64,000 nucleotides of DNA from Hoyosella subflava DQS3-9A1 (GCF_000214175.1 NC_015564.1:4092001-4156000); one strand, 5' to 3'; positions 40,497 to 49,858 are shown, counted from the first letter of the stretch. Numbers and translations: made by a program. Notes: a model not told the origin generated them from the sequence alone.

Positions 40497-40973
40497 ATGA
40501 ACATTCTTCATCATTCGCCGACTTTTCACCGCTCCCATGCGCGCCGCGATCCTTTCGAGGCACGGTTCGGAGCACCACTGCCGCTGGGGTTGAGGGACGA
40601 GGCGGCGGGCATGTCCTGGGACATGTTTGACCAAATCTACTCACCACGCCGCGGCCACTACCGACTGGAACACTGGCGGCTGCACCATCTCGGCTCAGGC
40701 AAGGCCGTTTTCGAAGCGTCGGTCCGGGTTGACGAGGTGCCCCATACGTCGACGGCTGTGGCATCTGGACCGATCGCGGCACTCACCGGAATGCTGTACG
40801 AGCTCGGATGCAATATCGAGATAGTTGGACTGCACCAGCGCAAGATCGGTAACCGTACTGCTACGTTTCTGCACGCGGAGCGTGACGAGCGGCGAGCGTG
40901 GAGCATGGCGATCAACGAGGACCCCGTCGAATCGTCGCTTCTGGCTATCGTGGCTGCGGCAAATCGTCTGTGA
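40497..40973 (+). CDS. Free-standing LeuA allosteric (dimerisation) domain protein
   Basis: A 158-residue protein. Residues about 60-130 (HHLGSGKAVFEASVRVDE, TAVASGPIAALTGMLYELGCNIEIVGLHQRKIG) read like the C-terminal leucine-binding regulatory domain of 2-isopropylmalate synthase, but the catalytic TIM barrel is absent. The N-terminal 45 residues are basic and histidine-rich (LHHSPTFHRSHARRDPFEARFG), like the head of actinobacterial LeuA. ATG at 40497 follows AAAGGAA. It may sense leucine or a related amino acid, or modify LeuA. The last 29 bases overlap the opposing gene. Confidence 0.7.
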   Translation: MNILHHSPTFHRSHARRDPFEARFGAPLPLGLRDEAAGMSWDMFDQIYSPRRGHYRLEHWRLHHLGSGKAVFEASVRVDEVPHTSTAVASGPIAALTGMLYELGCNIEIVGLHQRKIGNRTATFLHAERDERRAWSMAINEDPVESSLLAIVAAANRL

Positions 40974-41817
40974 CTGCCTGAACGCCGCTTCCGTCCGACG
41001 GTTCGGAAGCGGCCTTCTCGGGTGGCACCAAGCCCGCACGAATATCCGCCACCGCAGCGAGAAGGAGCGCAAGGAGCGCGCCAGCAGCGAGCATCTCGAA
41101 GCTCTCTTCAACGACGTTGTCGATGATGAAGTACGAGTTTGCTCCAGGGTCGATGCCTGGCATCGCCGGCAGGCGCCAATCGAAGAACACCGAGTTGATC
41201 CAGTTGCCGAAATGCGCGTACCAGCCCTCGATGTGCGAAGTCTGCGCACCCAACTGTGAAACTGCGTACAAACCATACAGCGCGATCAGATAAACACGTG
41301 ACCTGGGTGCTCGCCAGACGTGCTTGGCGTAGCGAACTAGCGCATAGAGCGGGAAGAACGCGAGAAACGCCATAACTGGCAGAGTGCCGATCACGTGGTA
41401 GTGCATGCCGAGAATCTCGTACCCCAGCCAGCGTCCCAGCGCCTCAGCAAGAATCAGTCGCACGTCGCCAGCCTCTTCAATGAGGATGAAGGCAAAACCG
41501 ATCGACATAACGAAGAAGAAGGACGCAAAACCTGCGTGCGGCGCCTCACGCAAGCGGCCCGCAACGTATCCAGCACCGACCACGAAAAGCGCGATACAAA
41601 CCCACTGGGCGACTTCGACGACGCCGTCGTTGAACAGCTCCCACCACATCGGCAACAGGTTTTCGCCGCGGCTGCCCCAGCCCCAGATATCGACGGCGTA
41701 CACCGTGAACCACGCGCCAACCACAACGAGGACGGCTCCGATGAAGATTAGGTGCGCTGGTACACGGAGCAGCCCCGGCCAGCGGTCTGCGCGCCGCGCC
41801 TCATCGGATTTCACCAT
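40945..41817 (-). CDS. Polytopic membrane protein of unknown function
   Basis: A 290-residue protein with about 7 hydrophobic segments (for example HLIFIGAVLVVVGAWFTVY, VCIALFVVGAGYVAG, FFFVMSIGFAFILIEEAGDV, LPVMAFLAFFPLYAL, YFIIDNVVEESFEMLAAGALLALLL). Acidic and histidine residues within the membrane part (IEEAGD, GMHYHVIG, VVEESFE) suggest transport or metal handling, but no family was recognised. The hydrophilic tail is non-conserved. ATG start at 41817. Confidence 0.7.
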   Translation of the reverse strand: MVKSDEARRADRWPGLLRVPAHLIFIGAVLVVVGAWFTVYAVDIWGWGSRGENLLPMWWELFNDGVVEVAQWVCIALFVVGAGYVAGRLREAPHAGFASFFFVMSIGFAFILIEEAGDVRLILAEALGRWLGYEILGMHYHVIGTLPVMAFLAFFPLYALVRYAKHVWRAPRSRVYLIALYGLYAVSQLGAQTSHIEGWYAHFGNWINSVFFDWRLPAMPGIDPGANSYFIIDNVVEESFEMLAAGALLALLLAAVADIRAGLVPPEKAASEPSDGSGVQAVTDDLPQPR

Positions 41818-41925
41818 AACCGGGCATGCTACCTGAGGCGTAACCTGCCGTTTGACACGGTATTACCGGCACATCACCTGCTGATCACCTGAAGACTAGT
41901 GGAGATCAGCCGCGCGACAGCAGCC

Positions 41926-43359
41926 TTATTCCGTCTGAGGCCACTCTTCCAAAGTCCGGACAAAAATCGATCGCACCGACTCGACGTTGGCGTCGAAGTC
42001 CTGATCGCTCCATGCAGAAACGTCAATGGGGTCACCGACGACGACGTCAACCACTCCGTCCCGCAGCACTTTGCCGTGCTTCCACATCAGCTCACCAGCA
42101 TTGCGGATGATGAAGGGAATAACAGGGACCCCCGCCTGGCGGGCGATGTGGAACGCGCCCTTCTTGAAGGGGCCAAGCTTCGGCGTCAGCGATCGAGTGC
42201 CTTCAGGTGCTATCACGATCGACAACCCGCTACGGAGCGTCTCCTCGACCGGGCGCAGAGCCTCGCGTGCGCGCGCCGAGTCTGCGCGGTCGATGAATAC
42301 GACGTCAGCTGTCCGGAGAATGGGACCGAAGACGCGGTGTGCCGCCATCTCCTTCTTGACGATCGCGGTGAACCCGCCGCGCAGCACCTTCGCGAGGATG
42401 AGTGTGTCGAGCTGGCTTTGGTGATTGAAGATGAACACGGCGGGCCGGTCGGACCAGATGTTCCGCTTACCTCGGACGTGAACGTCGATCCCGGCGATAC
42501 GCAATGCCACGTCAGCACTGCTTCCAATAGCGGCATCAACTCCCAGCCGGTGATCTCTTTTGAGGACACCGCGGCTGAGACCTGCGCCCACGGCACCGAG
42601 AAAACCGCCATAACCGGCGACGGTCCTGACAGCTTGCACGGGGTTCACCGCGCCCCTCGGCGCGAACCGCAGAACCGGCCAGTGCTGCTGATCGGCTACT
42701 CGAGTAAGTACCGTGTCCGGGTTGATCGCTACCGCGTTGGCAACCGCGGACAGGACGTCCACGTCCTCGCTTCCGTGCGAGTAGCCGTAGCTCGATTCGA
42801 GATCGAGCGCGTGCGATGATGCGAATCGCCTTACTGCGGCCGCCTTTTCGCGACGCCACAACGGTGCGCCCTCAAGTTCGCCGGTGAGAACCCCTTCTTT
42901 GGCCGCTAGCGCGGTTGCGAGAACGTGCGGCACACCGAAAGCCCTCGCCGCAGCCTCAGCTAGATAGCGGGGCCCTGACGTCACAATCGCTACCGTGTGC
43001 CCCTTACTGAGATGAGCATGGACCAGGTGCCATACCTCCGGGTACACGCGGCCGGCGATCGTTCTCTCGAATAGTTGCCGCGCGATTGTGTCGACGTCCT
43101 CGTCAGCCTGACCCGCCCAGTTGGGATAGATGGTCCGCACCATGTGCTGAAACGACTCTTCGGTTTTCGACGTCCGCAGCGTCTTCATCAGGTCACTCGC
43201 GATAGCGGCGTTTTGCCCGTGCTGTGTGACCCTCTTCGCACGGACCGGCCGCAGCGGCGAGTATCCCTGCAGCACTGTTCCGGTGAAGTCGAAAAACGCG
43301 CCGACGCTTTCACCAGACGGCCCTTGACGTATGCGGTCCACCGCCTCACGGATATTCAC
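41926..43359 (-). CDS. plsC: HAD-PlsC fusion acyltransferase (1-acylglycerol-3-phosphate acyltransferase)
   Basis: A 477-residue two-domain protein like Rv2483c. The N-terminal part (about 15-220) is an HAD-IB phosphatase fold; the C-terminal part (about 265-470) is a PlsC acyltransferase with the H-x4-D motif NHQSQLD and APEGTRS, which should add the second acyl chain to lysophosphatidate at the membrane. In the HAD motif I the expected D-x-D-G-T reads DFTGT (D24, T26), so the second aspartate is lost and phosphatase activity is doubtful. GTG at 43359 has AAAGG upstream and overlaps plsB2 by 14 bases, so the two successive acylation steps are co-expressed. Confidence 0.9.
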   Translation of the reverse strand: MNIREAVDRIRQGPSGESVGAFFDFTGTVLQGYSPLRPVRAKRVTQHGQNAAIASDLMKTLRTSKTEESFQHMVRTIYPNWAGQADEDVDTIARQLFERTIAGRVYPEVWHLVHAHLSKGHTVAIVTSGPRYLAEAAARAFGVPHVLATALAAKEGVLTGELEGAPLWRREKAAAVRRFASSHALDLESSYGYSHGSEDVDVLSAVANAVAINPDTVLTRVADQQHWPVLRFAPRGAVNPVQAVRTVAGYGGFLGAVGAGLSRGVLKRDHRLGVDAAIGSSADVALRIAGIDVHVRGKRNIWSDRPAVFIFNHQSQLDTLILAKVLRGGFTAIVKKEMAAHRVFGPILRTADVVFIDRADSARAREALRPVEETLRSGLSIVIAPEGTRSLTPKLGPFKKGAFHIARQAGVPVIPFIIRNAGELMWKHGKVLRDGVVDVVVGDPIDVSAWSDQDFDANVESVRSIFVRTLEEWPQTE

Positions 43360-45724
43360 CCGGAAGCACCTTTCTGTTCGACGGATCCAGCGCCTCTGCG
43401 ACACGTATGCGTTCCACGATGGCGCCGAGACCAGCCGCGAATCTGCGGCGGTCACTGCCCACTTCGGCGCTGTCGCTCTCGAGAAGGCCCAGGTTGTCTG
43501 CAAGCTTAAGCGCTGACGAGAACAACTCGGTTGAGATGGACTCGGGCCCATGGAGGCGGGCCTGCAAAACCATCTGCTGCCCCACCTTCACGCACTCGTT
43601 GAGGAGTGCGTCGCGGTCGATGCGATCGTATGCATTACGTGCGGCGAGGCGCTCGGCAACCACCAGCTGGGCGTCGAAGAACGATCGAAGCACCCTGTGC
43701 GCCATGATGAATCCAGACTGCTCCAGTCGTTCGAGGATCTCCTCGATTGGTGGTTTCCTCTCTTTCCACCGCGGGTCGATGATGAGCATTTCTTCCGTCA
43801 TCTCCTGCACGAAGTTGTCGCGCTCAGGAAAGAAAAACTCGAACTTCAGCAGGGTCCGCAGATTGTTCGCATAGGACCAGCCGTCCCGGATAGGGTCTAC
43901 GAAACCTGCCTCGGCCGCGTCAAGAATGGCGAGTTCCAGTAGCGCCCGATTGACGAACCAGTGAATCCCGCTGTTCCGGTAAAAAGCTGCGACAAGATGC
44001 TGCCCGGGCTCTATGGAGAAAACTGGCTCGAGACCTTCGCTGTATGTGGTGACGACGCCGGCCGCGGTAAGTTCAGCGAGCACTGCCCGCAAACCCGACT
44101 GTGACCGCAGCACCCCCACGTTTCCAGTCGGTATGTTGCGCCGGGAAATGTAACTCAGTACAGGCTCGATCGCCGCGCTGACCTCACCTACTGTGAGCGC
44201 GCGGTCGCGGACTCCCAGCAGTGAGAGCGTTACCAGGGAATTCGCAGTAATCGGCGTTACCCGGTTAATTCCAACTGCCACCTCGAAAGCTAACTTCTGC
44301 AGCGCTTTCCGCTTAGCCCCACTGCGTTCACCTGGGCCTTCCTCGCCCCGAGGCTGGACTGCTTCAAGTGAATCGCCAGCTGAGAGAAGCCGCTCACGCA
44401 TCGACAGCGGGGCGCCGAACCGAATGTAAACACTGCCGGCGAGCAGTCGCTGGGCCTTTGCGTACTTGGCAAGCCACGTGAGCCCTTCCGGTTTCTTTTT
44501 CCCGCCGCGCTGCTCGTCTGCAATGGCATCAAGTTCGTGCAGACGCTCGTAGGCGATCGAAACCGGAATGATCACCACATCCTTGACACGACCCACGCGA
44601 AGCGCGGAGGCGACATAGTTCAGCAGCCCGTAGCGTGGCGGGCGCAATTTGCCAGTCCGGGAGCGTCCACCTTCGAAGTACCACTCGAGGTTGAATCGTT
44701 TGGACAGCAAATAGGCAAAATACTCTTCTACGCAGGCCTTGTAGATCTCGTCGTCACCAAAGCTCCGCCGGATGAACACCGTTCCTGCCCGTTTCGCGAG
44801 CGGGCCGACCGGCCAGAAGGAAAGATTCGCACCGCCCAGAATATGGTTTCGCGGAAAGTCATGCCGGGCGAGAAAGTCGTTCAGGACCAACGCATCAGCG
44901 TACGACCGGTGTGAGGGAAGGAAAATCAGAGGCAACTCACGGTTGATCTTGCGCAGTGTCTCTAGCTGCGAACTGTCGGCATGCACGGTCCACGCGCTCG
45001 CGTGCAGCGGCCGCATCGTCTGGGAGAAGAGATCAGTCGCGAGTCGGCTTTGCACTGCCACGAGTTCGCGCAAGCAGTCACGGGCGTGATCGAATGCCTC
45101 TTTGAAAGAGATACCGGTATTGTCTGCGACGCCTTTGAGCCGGCGCTGGAAAGCCGCTGAATCTAGGATCTGTTCGGCGACAAGGCGCGGCACCTTGTAA
45201 CGATCGCCGATGAGAAGTCGCTCCGAGCGCTCCAGCGCCACCACCGCCGAGCGGTGAATGTACCTGGCCAGTGACTGCGGCCCGGCCTCTCCCGCCTCCC
45301 GGCGGTGCCGCCGCCGCAGTTCACTCAGTCGAGCAGGTTCCCCCGTCAGGACCTGGACCCGTTCCGGCGAGCGCTGCACGATCTTTCGCTGCGCCACCAC
45401 ATTCGGGTTGCGCGGGTTCGTGAATGTCAGGAGATCCGACCACCTGGCGTAGCGGCCGTCTTCGCGCTCCGGCGGGAACCACGCGACGCGCACTGGCACG
45501 ACGAGCGGGTCGTCTGTACGGCCTGCCAGCGCACCAGCGATTTTCGCCGTTTCGAGCAGCAATCGCGACGGCCGTTCGCTAACCGTGCCGTTGAGCTTCT
45601 CCCAATTTCCCTCGTCAAGCCAGCGTTCGACGAGTTCCCGCTCGACGCGCGTGCGCACATCGGCGAGGAATACAACAGGGCCTACTTCAGCACTAGGTGC
45701 GGAATCACTATCCACACCATTCAT
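43346..45724 (-). CDS. plsB2: Glycerol-3-phosphate 1-O-acyltransferase PlsB2
   Basis: A 792-residue acyltransferase that starts phospholipid and triacylglycerol synthesis from glycerol-3-phosphate. The four family blocks are visible: PSHRSYADALVL (H-x4-D catalytic), GGANLSFWPVGPL, EWYFEGGRSRTGKLRPPRYG and the later VVIIPVSIAYERL. It matches Rv2482c in type and gene order with plsC (Rv2483c). The ATG at 45724 is chosen; the frame continues to 45787 but would run into the divergent gene. The divergent gap is only 46 bases. Confidence 0.93.
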   Translation of the reverse strand: MNGVDSDSAPSAEVGPVVFLADVRTRVERELVERWLDEGNWEKLNGTVSERPSRLLLETAKIAGALAGRTDDPLVVPVRVAWFPPEREDGRYARWSDLLTFTNPRNPNVVAQRKIVQRSPERVQVLTGEPARLSELRRRHRREAGEAGPQSLARYIHRSAVVALERSERLLIGDRYKVPRLVAEQILDSAAFQRRLKGVADNTGISFKEAFDHARDCLRELVAVQSRLATDLFSQTMRPLHASAWTVHADSSQLETLRKINRELPLIFLPSHRSYADALVLNDFLARHDFPRNHILGGANLSFWPVGPLAKRAGTVFIRRSFGDDEIYKACVEEYFAYLLSKRFNLEWYFEGGRSRTGKLRPPRYGLLNYVASALRVGRVKDVVIIPVSIAYERLHELDAIADEQRGGKKKPEGLTWLAKYAKAQRLLAGSVYIRFGAPLSMRERLLSAGDSLEAVQPRGEEGPGERSGAKRKALQKLAFEVAVGINRVTPITANSLVTLSLLGVRDRALTVGEVSAAIEPVLSYISRRNIPTGNVGVLRSQSGLRAVLAELTAAGVVTTYSEGLEPVFSIEPGQHLVAAFYRNSGIHWFVNRALLELAILDAAEAGFVDPIRDGWSYANNLRTLLKFEFFFPERDNFVQEMTEEMLIIDPRWKERKPPIEEILERLEQSGFIMAHRVLRSFFDAQLVVAERLAARNAYDRIDRDALLNECVKVGQQMVLQARLHGPESISTELFSSALKLADNLGLLESDSAEVGSDRRRFAAGLGAIVERIRVAEALDPSNRKVLPGEYP

Positions 45725-45770
45725 TCTGCTTAATGCCCGCGCTGCGCGTGGGAGAACTACGCTGTCACTC

Positions 45771-47117
45771 GTGCGCAGCGACTCCACACCAGGTCACGAG
45801 CCCGAGAAATCTGGCTCCGAAGAATCTGAGCCTGACAAATCGGGTACCGACGCATCTCCGCAAATGTTCCAGCACGGCCATGGGCACAGTCACGGGCACA
45901 GCGGTGGGCCCGCTCCCCTCGGGCCACTGGCCGCTCGCGTCGTGGTCGCGCTTCTCGTCCTGATCGCGATCCTCGTCGCGATAGGCGCAGCCGTGCTGTG
46001 GCCGGGGCCGCAACGGGTCGACGTCCCGCTTCCGTTCCAGACCGCCACTGGTGAAGCTGTCGAGACAGAAGCGGGAACGGTACTCGACTCAGGTATCGGG
46101 CCGTGCGGATCCCCCGACGCCACCATGGTGTTCAGTGGCGGCCCCCAGCCGCCCCCCGGGGTGGGTTACGAGTGCTTCCGCGCGTTGATCAGTATCGATT
46201 CCGGGGGCGATGCGGGGATGCTCACCCTTTTTGAGCATGTTCCAGGACCGGGCCAGCCAAATCTCCAGCCGGGCGATTCGCTGCGACTAGTACGCGGCAC
46301 CGACGCGACAGGACTCACACGGTACGGGTTCTACGATTACGAGCGCGGGGTGCCTCTGACTCTGCTCGCACTGGCCTTCGCCGCAATCGTCATCCTCGTT
46401 GCACGCTGGCGCGGGTTCCGTGCCTTGCTCGGGATTCTGGTCGCGTTCCTCGTTCTCGTGATGTTCGTGCTGCCCGCGCTACTGGACGGAAAGTCAGCGG
46501 TACCTGTGGCACTCGTCGGCGGCGCGATGATTCTCTACGCGGCCCTATACCTCGCACATGGGGTGAATTTGCGGACCAGCTCCGCACTGCTCGGCACGCT
46601 CGCGTCACTTGCGCTCGCGGCCATTCTGTCGTGGGTAGCGATCGAGGCACTCACGCTGACCGGCCTCTCCGAGGAACAGAACACACAAATTCAGGCCTAC
46701 CTGCAGCACGTGAGTATCAGCGGGCTGCTACTCGCCGGATTCATCATCGGATCCCTGGGTGTCCTCAATGACGTCACCATTACTCAGGCGGCGACAGCAT
46801 TCGAACTCTCACGCCTCGAACCTGAAGCGTCGCGCTCGCAAGTCTTTGGAGCCACGATGCGCGTGGGCAGGGACCACATCGCGAGTACGGTTTATACCCT
46901 TGTTCTCGCATACGCAGGCAGCGCGCTGCCGCTGCTTCTGCTGTTCAGTGTCGCCGGCCGGTCTCTGGGCGATGTGATCACCAGTGAGATCGTCGCGATC
47001 GAACTCGCGCGGTCATTTGTGGGCGGGATCGCGTTGACGCTCTCCGTGCCGTTGACCAGCTTTATCGCGGTACTTCTCGCGCGGCCACCTGGGTTTGCCA
47101 CCGTGGAAGCGTCATAG
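45771..47117 (+). CDS. YibE/F-family membrane protein
   Basis: About 448 residues. A hydrophilic head with a histidine-rich stretch (MFQHGHGHSHGH) precedes the first membrane segment (VVVALLVLIAILVAIGAAVLW), an extracytoplasmic domain of about 120 residues (PFQTATGEAVETEAGTV...YGFYDYERG), then six to seven helices of the YibE/F type (LGVLNDVTITQAATAFEL is the family's core). Function is unproven. The His-rich head could bind metal. The GTG at 45771 is a guess; a later ATG is possible. Its stop overlaps the opposing VKOR gene by six bases. Confidence 0.8.
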   Translation: MRSDSTPGHEPEKSGSEESEPDKSGTDASPQMFQHGHGHSHGHSGGPAPLGPLAARVVVALLVLIAILVAIGAAVLWPGPQRVDVPLPFQTATGEAVETEAGTVLDSGIGPCGSPDATMVFSGGPQPPPGVGYECFRALISIDSGGDAGMLTLFEHVPGPGQPNLQPGDSLRLVRGTDATGLTRYGFYDYERGVPLTLLALAFAAIVILVARWRGFRALLGILVAFLVLVMFVLPALLDGKSAVPVALVGGAMILYAALYLAHGVNLRTSSALLGTLASLALAAILSWVAIEALTLTGLSEEQNTQIQAYLQHVSISGLLLAGFIIGSLGVLNDVTITQAATAFELSRLEPEASRSQVFGATMRVGRDHIASTVYTLVLAYAGSALPLLLLFSVAGRSLGDVITSEIVAIELARSFVGGIALTLSVPLTSFIAVLLARPPGFATVEAS

Positions 47118-47687
47118 AAGCGTCCGCCAATAGTCCCAGAAACGTTCGAGAATAAGCAGAACAAGACCGGCGTACCACAACGCGACGAGATTCCAGCGCC
47201 ACCGGTACAGCGCACCGCCAAACCGCGACCGCGAAGCGGCCCCCGGCCTCCCCACATGGCGCAAGGCCACGACGAACAACGGCAACTGTACGGCCCAGAC
47301 GACCATGCAGTAGGGACACAAAGCGCCGATGCGGTACAGGCTCTGGAAGATCAGCCAGTGTACAAAGAGGAGACCCAACCCGCACCCCACCGCGAGACCG
47401 CCCCAATACCAGCGTGGCAGGCGCGCTCCCCCGATCAGGACGACGCCGGACGTGAGCACTACCGCGAACGCGACAAGCCCGAGCAGCGGATTGGGAAACC
47501 CGAAGACCGAGGCCTGGTCGGTAGTCATCACCGATCCGCAGGAAATGATCGGATTGATGCTGCACGACGGAACGTAGTCCGGCTCCACGAAGAGCCGGAA
47601 GCGCTCATAGGCGAGCGCTGCCGCGCTCAGGAGGCCAAGCCCCCCGAGCACGACAAGCGCCCAGCCAGCGAGAACACGCTGGTTCAC
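47112..47687 (-). CDS. Vitamin K epoxide reductase (VKOR) family protein
   Basis: A 191-residue protein with about five membrane helices. C42 and C50 (CSINPIISC) form the loop pair, and C124-x2-C127 (CPYC) is the active site facing quinone. In actinobacteria VKOR replaces DsbB: it re-oxidises the DsbA-like partner and passes electrons to menaquinone. The partner gene lies directly upstream and overlaps by four bases (GTGA). It starts GTG after AGGAGG. Confidence 0.92.
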   Translation of the reverse strand: MNQRVLAGWALVVLGGLGLLSAAALAYERFRLFVEPDYVPSCSINPIISCGSVMTTDQASVFGFPNPLLGLVAFAVVLTSGVVLIGGARLPRWYWGGLAVGCGLGLLFVHWLIFQSLYRIGALCPYCMVVWAVQLPLFVVALRHVGRPGAASRSRFGGALYRWRWNLVALWYAGLVLLILERFWDYWRTLL

Positions 47688-48394
47688 TGGGCCTCCTGGA
47701 CTGCGGTGCGCAGCCCGTCCGGCATGATGTTCTCCACCGGCTCGCCGTTGAGCAGCACAGTCGGTGTTCCCGCGACTCCCGCCTCAGAGGACTGACGCGT
47801 GGTCGACGCAACGAAGTCCCCATATCGAACGTCATTGACGCATTCAGTCAGTTCATCCGACTCGGCTCCCGCGTTTGCAGCTAGTTCAAGCATCTGCTCG
47901 TTTGTGAGTCCCGCGCCGCCCTCGCTCGGCTGCTGCTGGTACATCGCAGCTTGCCAATCCAGCCATGAATCTTCCGCATACTCGGCAACACACATCGCCA
48001 CAGAAGCAGCGCGCGTCGAATACCGCGTCGTCGAGACCCGGTCGAGAATGGCGATGGGATGGTAGACGACTCGAGCCTCGCCGGAGTCGGCTAAATCCCG
48101 CAGTGTTTCGCCAGACAGCGTTTCGAACTGCTGGCAAGCAGGACATTGAAAGTCCTCGTAGACCGATAGCGTCACCGCCGCATCGTCGGGACCGAACGCG
48201 ATCCCGCCTTCTGTGCTGACATTATCCGTCACAGGCGGGGTGTCTTCCCCTGACCGCTGGTTGATCACTACGACCACGATCACAATACCGATCACTACGA
48301 CGAGCGCTGTCAACGCAGCCCGGATCAGGAATCCTCGACGCTTGTCGTTTAACTGTTGCTGCGTGACAAATCCCGGTTTGGGACGCTGGTTCAC
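47684..48394 (-). CDS. Membrane-anchored DsbA-like thiol oxidase
   Basis: A 236-residue protein with one N-terminal membrane anchor (about 24-45) and an extracytoplasmic thioredoxin-fold domain. The active site is C84-P-A-C87 (YEDFQCPACQQFE), and the cis-proline loop is AGVAGTPTVLLNG. It should introduce disulfide bonds into exported proteins and be recharged by the VKOR encoded immediately downstream. GTG start behind AAGGAG. Similar to Rv2969c of M. tuberculosis, which is also next to its VKOR gene. Confidence 0.92.
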   Translation of the reverse strand: MNQRPKPGFVTQQQLNDKRRGFLIRAALTALVVVIGIVIVVVVINQRSGEDTPPVTDNVSTEGGIAFGPDDAAVTLSVYEDFQCPACQQFETLSGETLRDLADSGEARVVYHPIAILDRVSTTRYSTRAASVAMCVAEYAEDSWLDWQAAMYQQQPSEGGAGLTNEQMLELAANAGAESDELTECVNDVRYGDFVASTTRQSSEAGVAGTPTVLLNGEPVENIMPDGLRTAVQEAQ

Positions 48395-48481
48395 TTCTTG
48401 CTCCTTGCGTGTGTGCCTAAGGTGGCCACTGGGCCGCTTCCAATCAGGTGTGCAGTCAGCAGACTCTCACGTCTGCGATGT

Positions 48482-49000
48482 TCACCAAGGGGGTCCGCGC
48501 GTACCTCCGCCGGAGGCGCACACGAGACTCCGGCCCACCCGAGGCGGCGCGCCACCGCTGCGCAGTGACGGCGCTGCCGCAGCGCGCATAGGCCTCATGA
48601 CGATGAGACTGATAAGACTCTTGACCGTGGAACTGACTGCAGCGCAGGCCCGTTCAGCGGAGTGAATGACAATTGACCCCACACCAATGGCGATGATGTG
48701 CGCGGCGACCATCGCCGCATCGTGGTGCCCGTCGCTGGCACCGTGAGCACTGCCGAGCGCAACCACGCTGTGGGTCACGATTTGCCCCACCGCGAGCACT
48801 CCGAACAGGCCAGCACGTGAGGGTGATTGAGGCACCGTCGCCGCGGCACCCAATGCCGCGCACACGAGAAAGACCAGGAGCGCCAGAGTCACGGGCGGCG
48901 CCCCGCCGCCGGCGGCCGCATGCGCGGAGATGGCGATAGCGGCCGTGGACGATCCGGCGAAGAGCCCCCGAAGGCGCTGTACGGATCGTCGTCGGGTCAC
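48482..49000 (-). CDS. Small hypothetical membrane protein
   Basis: A 172-residue protein with about four hydrophobic segments (LALLVFLVCAALGAAATV, AGLFGVLAVGQIVTHSVVAL, VAAHIIAIGVGSIVIHS among them) separated by short loops, one of which is histidine-rich (SDGHHDAAM), and a Gly/Arg/Pro-rich tail. Histidines inside and between the helices suggest metal contact, but no family was identified. GTG start at 49000, without a strong ribosome binding site. Coding status is likely but not certain. Confidence 0.6.
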   Translation of the reverse strand: MTRRRSVQRLRGLFAGSSTAAIAISAHAAAGGGAPPVTLALLVFLVCAALGAAATVPQSPSRAGLFGVLAVGQIVTHSVVALGSAHGASDGHHDAAMVAAHIIAIGVGSIVIHSAERACAAVSSTVKSLISLIVMRPMRAAAAPSLRSGGAPPRVGRSLVCASGGGTRGPPW

Positions 49001-49021
49001 GTCACCACGATACCGCTCGCG

Positions 49022-49852
49022 TCAGTCGAGGCTGCGCGGCTTGTACTCCGGATCCGCACCCTTCATGCGTGCTTTCCGCGCGATTTTCGTATTGCTCCCC
49101 GCAAGCAGCCTCAATTGGGTCCGTCGTTCAGCGGCGAAAGTGCGGCTGGGGGATTCTGACCACGTGGTGTTGAAGAGCTTCTTCGCGCCGGCCACCGCAT
49201 CCGGGGACTGCTTGCATAGCGCCTCGGCGAGTTCGCGAGCGGCGGCGGCTGGGCTATCAGCCACGCCAGTCACCAATCCGATCTGCGCTGCCTCAGACCC
49301 GCTCACCATCTTGCCGGTCATCGTGAGTAGCTTCGCAATGTCGATGCCGACAAGTTCCCGCAGCGTCGCTGTCCCGGTCATGTCCGGGATCATTCCCCAC
49401 TTCGCTTCCAGCACGGAGAGCTCCGCTTCGGGTGACGCATAACGGAAGTCAGCTGCAAGAGCGAGCTGTAGCCCACCCCCATAGCAGTGTCCATTGATGA
49501 CTGCGATGACTGGAACGGGAAGTTCACGCCAGGCCCAGCACGCGCGCTGGAACATATTCGTGCCCCGCCCGGGCAAGGGCACGAACGAGGGGACGGGAAC
49601 GAAGTATCGCGCAATCCGCTGCGGTTGCCTGGTCGCTGACGGAAAGTCGAGACCTGCACAGAAAGATGTGCCCTCTCCTGACAGAATGACCGCGCGGATC
49701 TCCCGATTCTTGCGGACCTCTGCCGCCGCGTCGACAAGTTCCGACAGCATATCGAGCGTGAGACCGTTCAGTTTGTCTGGACGGGCCAGCGTGACTTCGG
49801 CAATAGCGCTGTCGGCGCGGTAGGTGATGCTGGTTCGCTCGCCTGCACCCAT
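49022..49852 (-). CDS. Enoyl-CoA hydratase/isomerase (crotonase) family protein
   Basis: A 276-residue crotonase-fold protein. SGEGTSFCAGLDF and INGHCYGGGLQLALAADFRYAS form the oxyanion hole for the acyl-CoA thioester. Compared with classical enoyl-CoA hydratase, the first catalytic glutamate (GGGCE) is Gln here (GGGLQ), while the second (LEAKWG) is kept, so hydration may be lost and isomerase or another crotonase reaction is more likely. The start lies six bases after the NRPS stop, so it is co-transcribed with the NRPS and may help supply or modify its acyl chain. Confidence 0.85.
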   Translation of the reverse strand: MGAGERTSITYRADSAIAEVTLARPDKLNGLTLDMLSELVDAAAEVRKNREIRAVILSGEGTSFCAGLDFPSATRQPQRIARYFVPVPSFVPLPGRGTNMFQRACWAWRELPVPVIAVINGHCYGGGLQLALAADFRYASPEAELSVLEAKWGMIPDMTGTATLRELVGIDIAKLLTMTGKMVSGSEAAQIGLVTGVADSPAAAARELAEALCKQSPDAVAGAKKLFNTTWSESPSRTFAAERRTQLRLLAGSNTKIARKARMKGADPEYKPRSLD

Positions 49853-49858
49853 GCCGGA

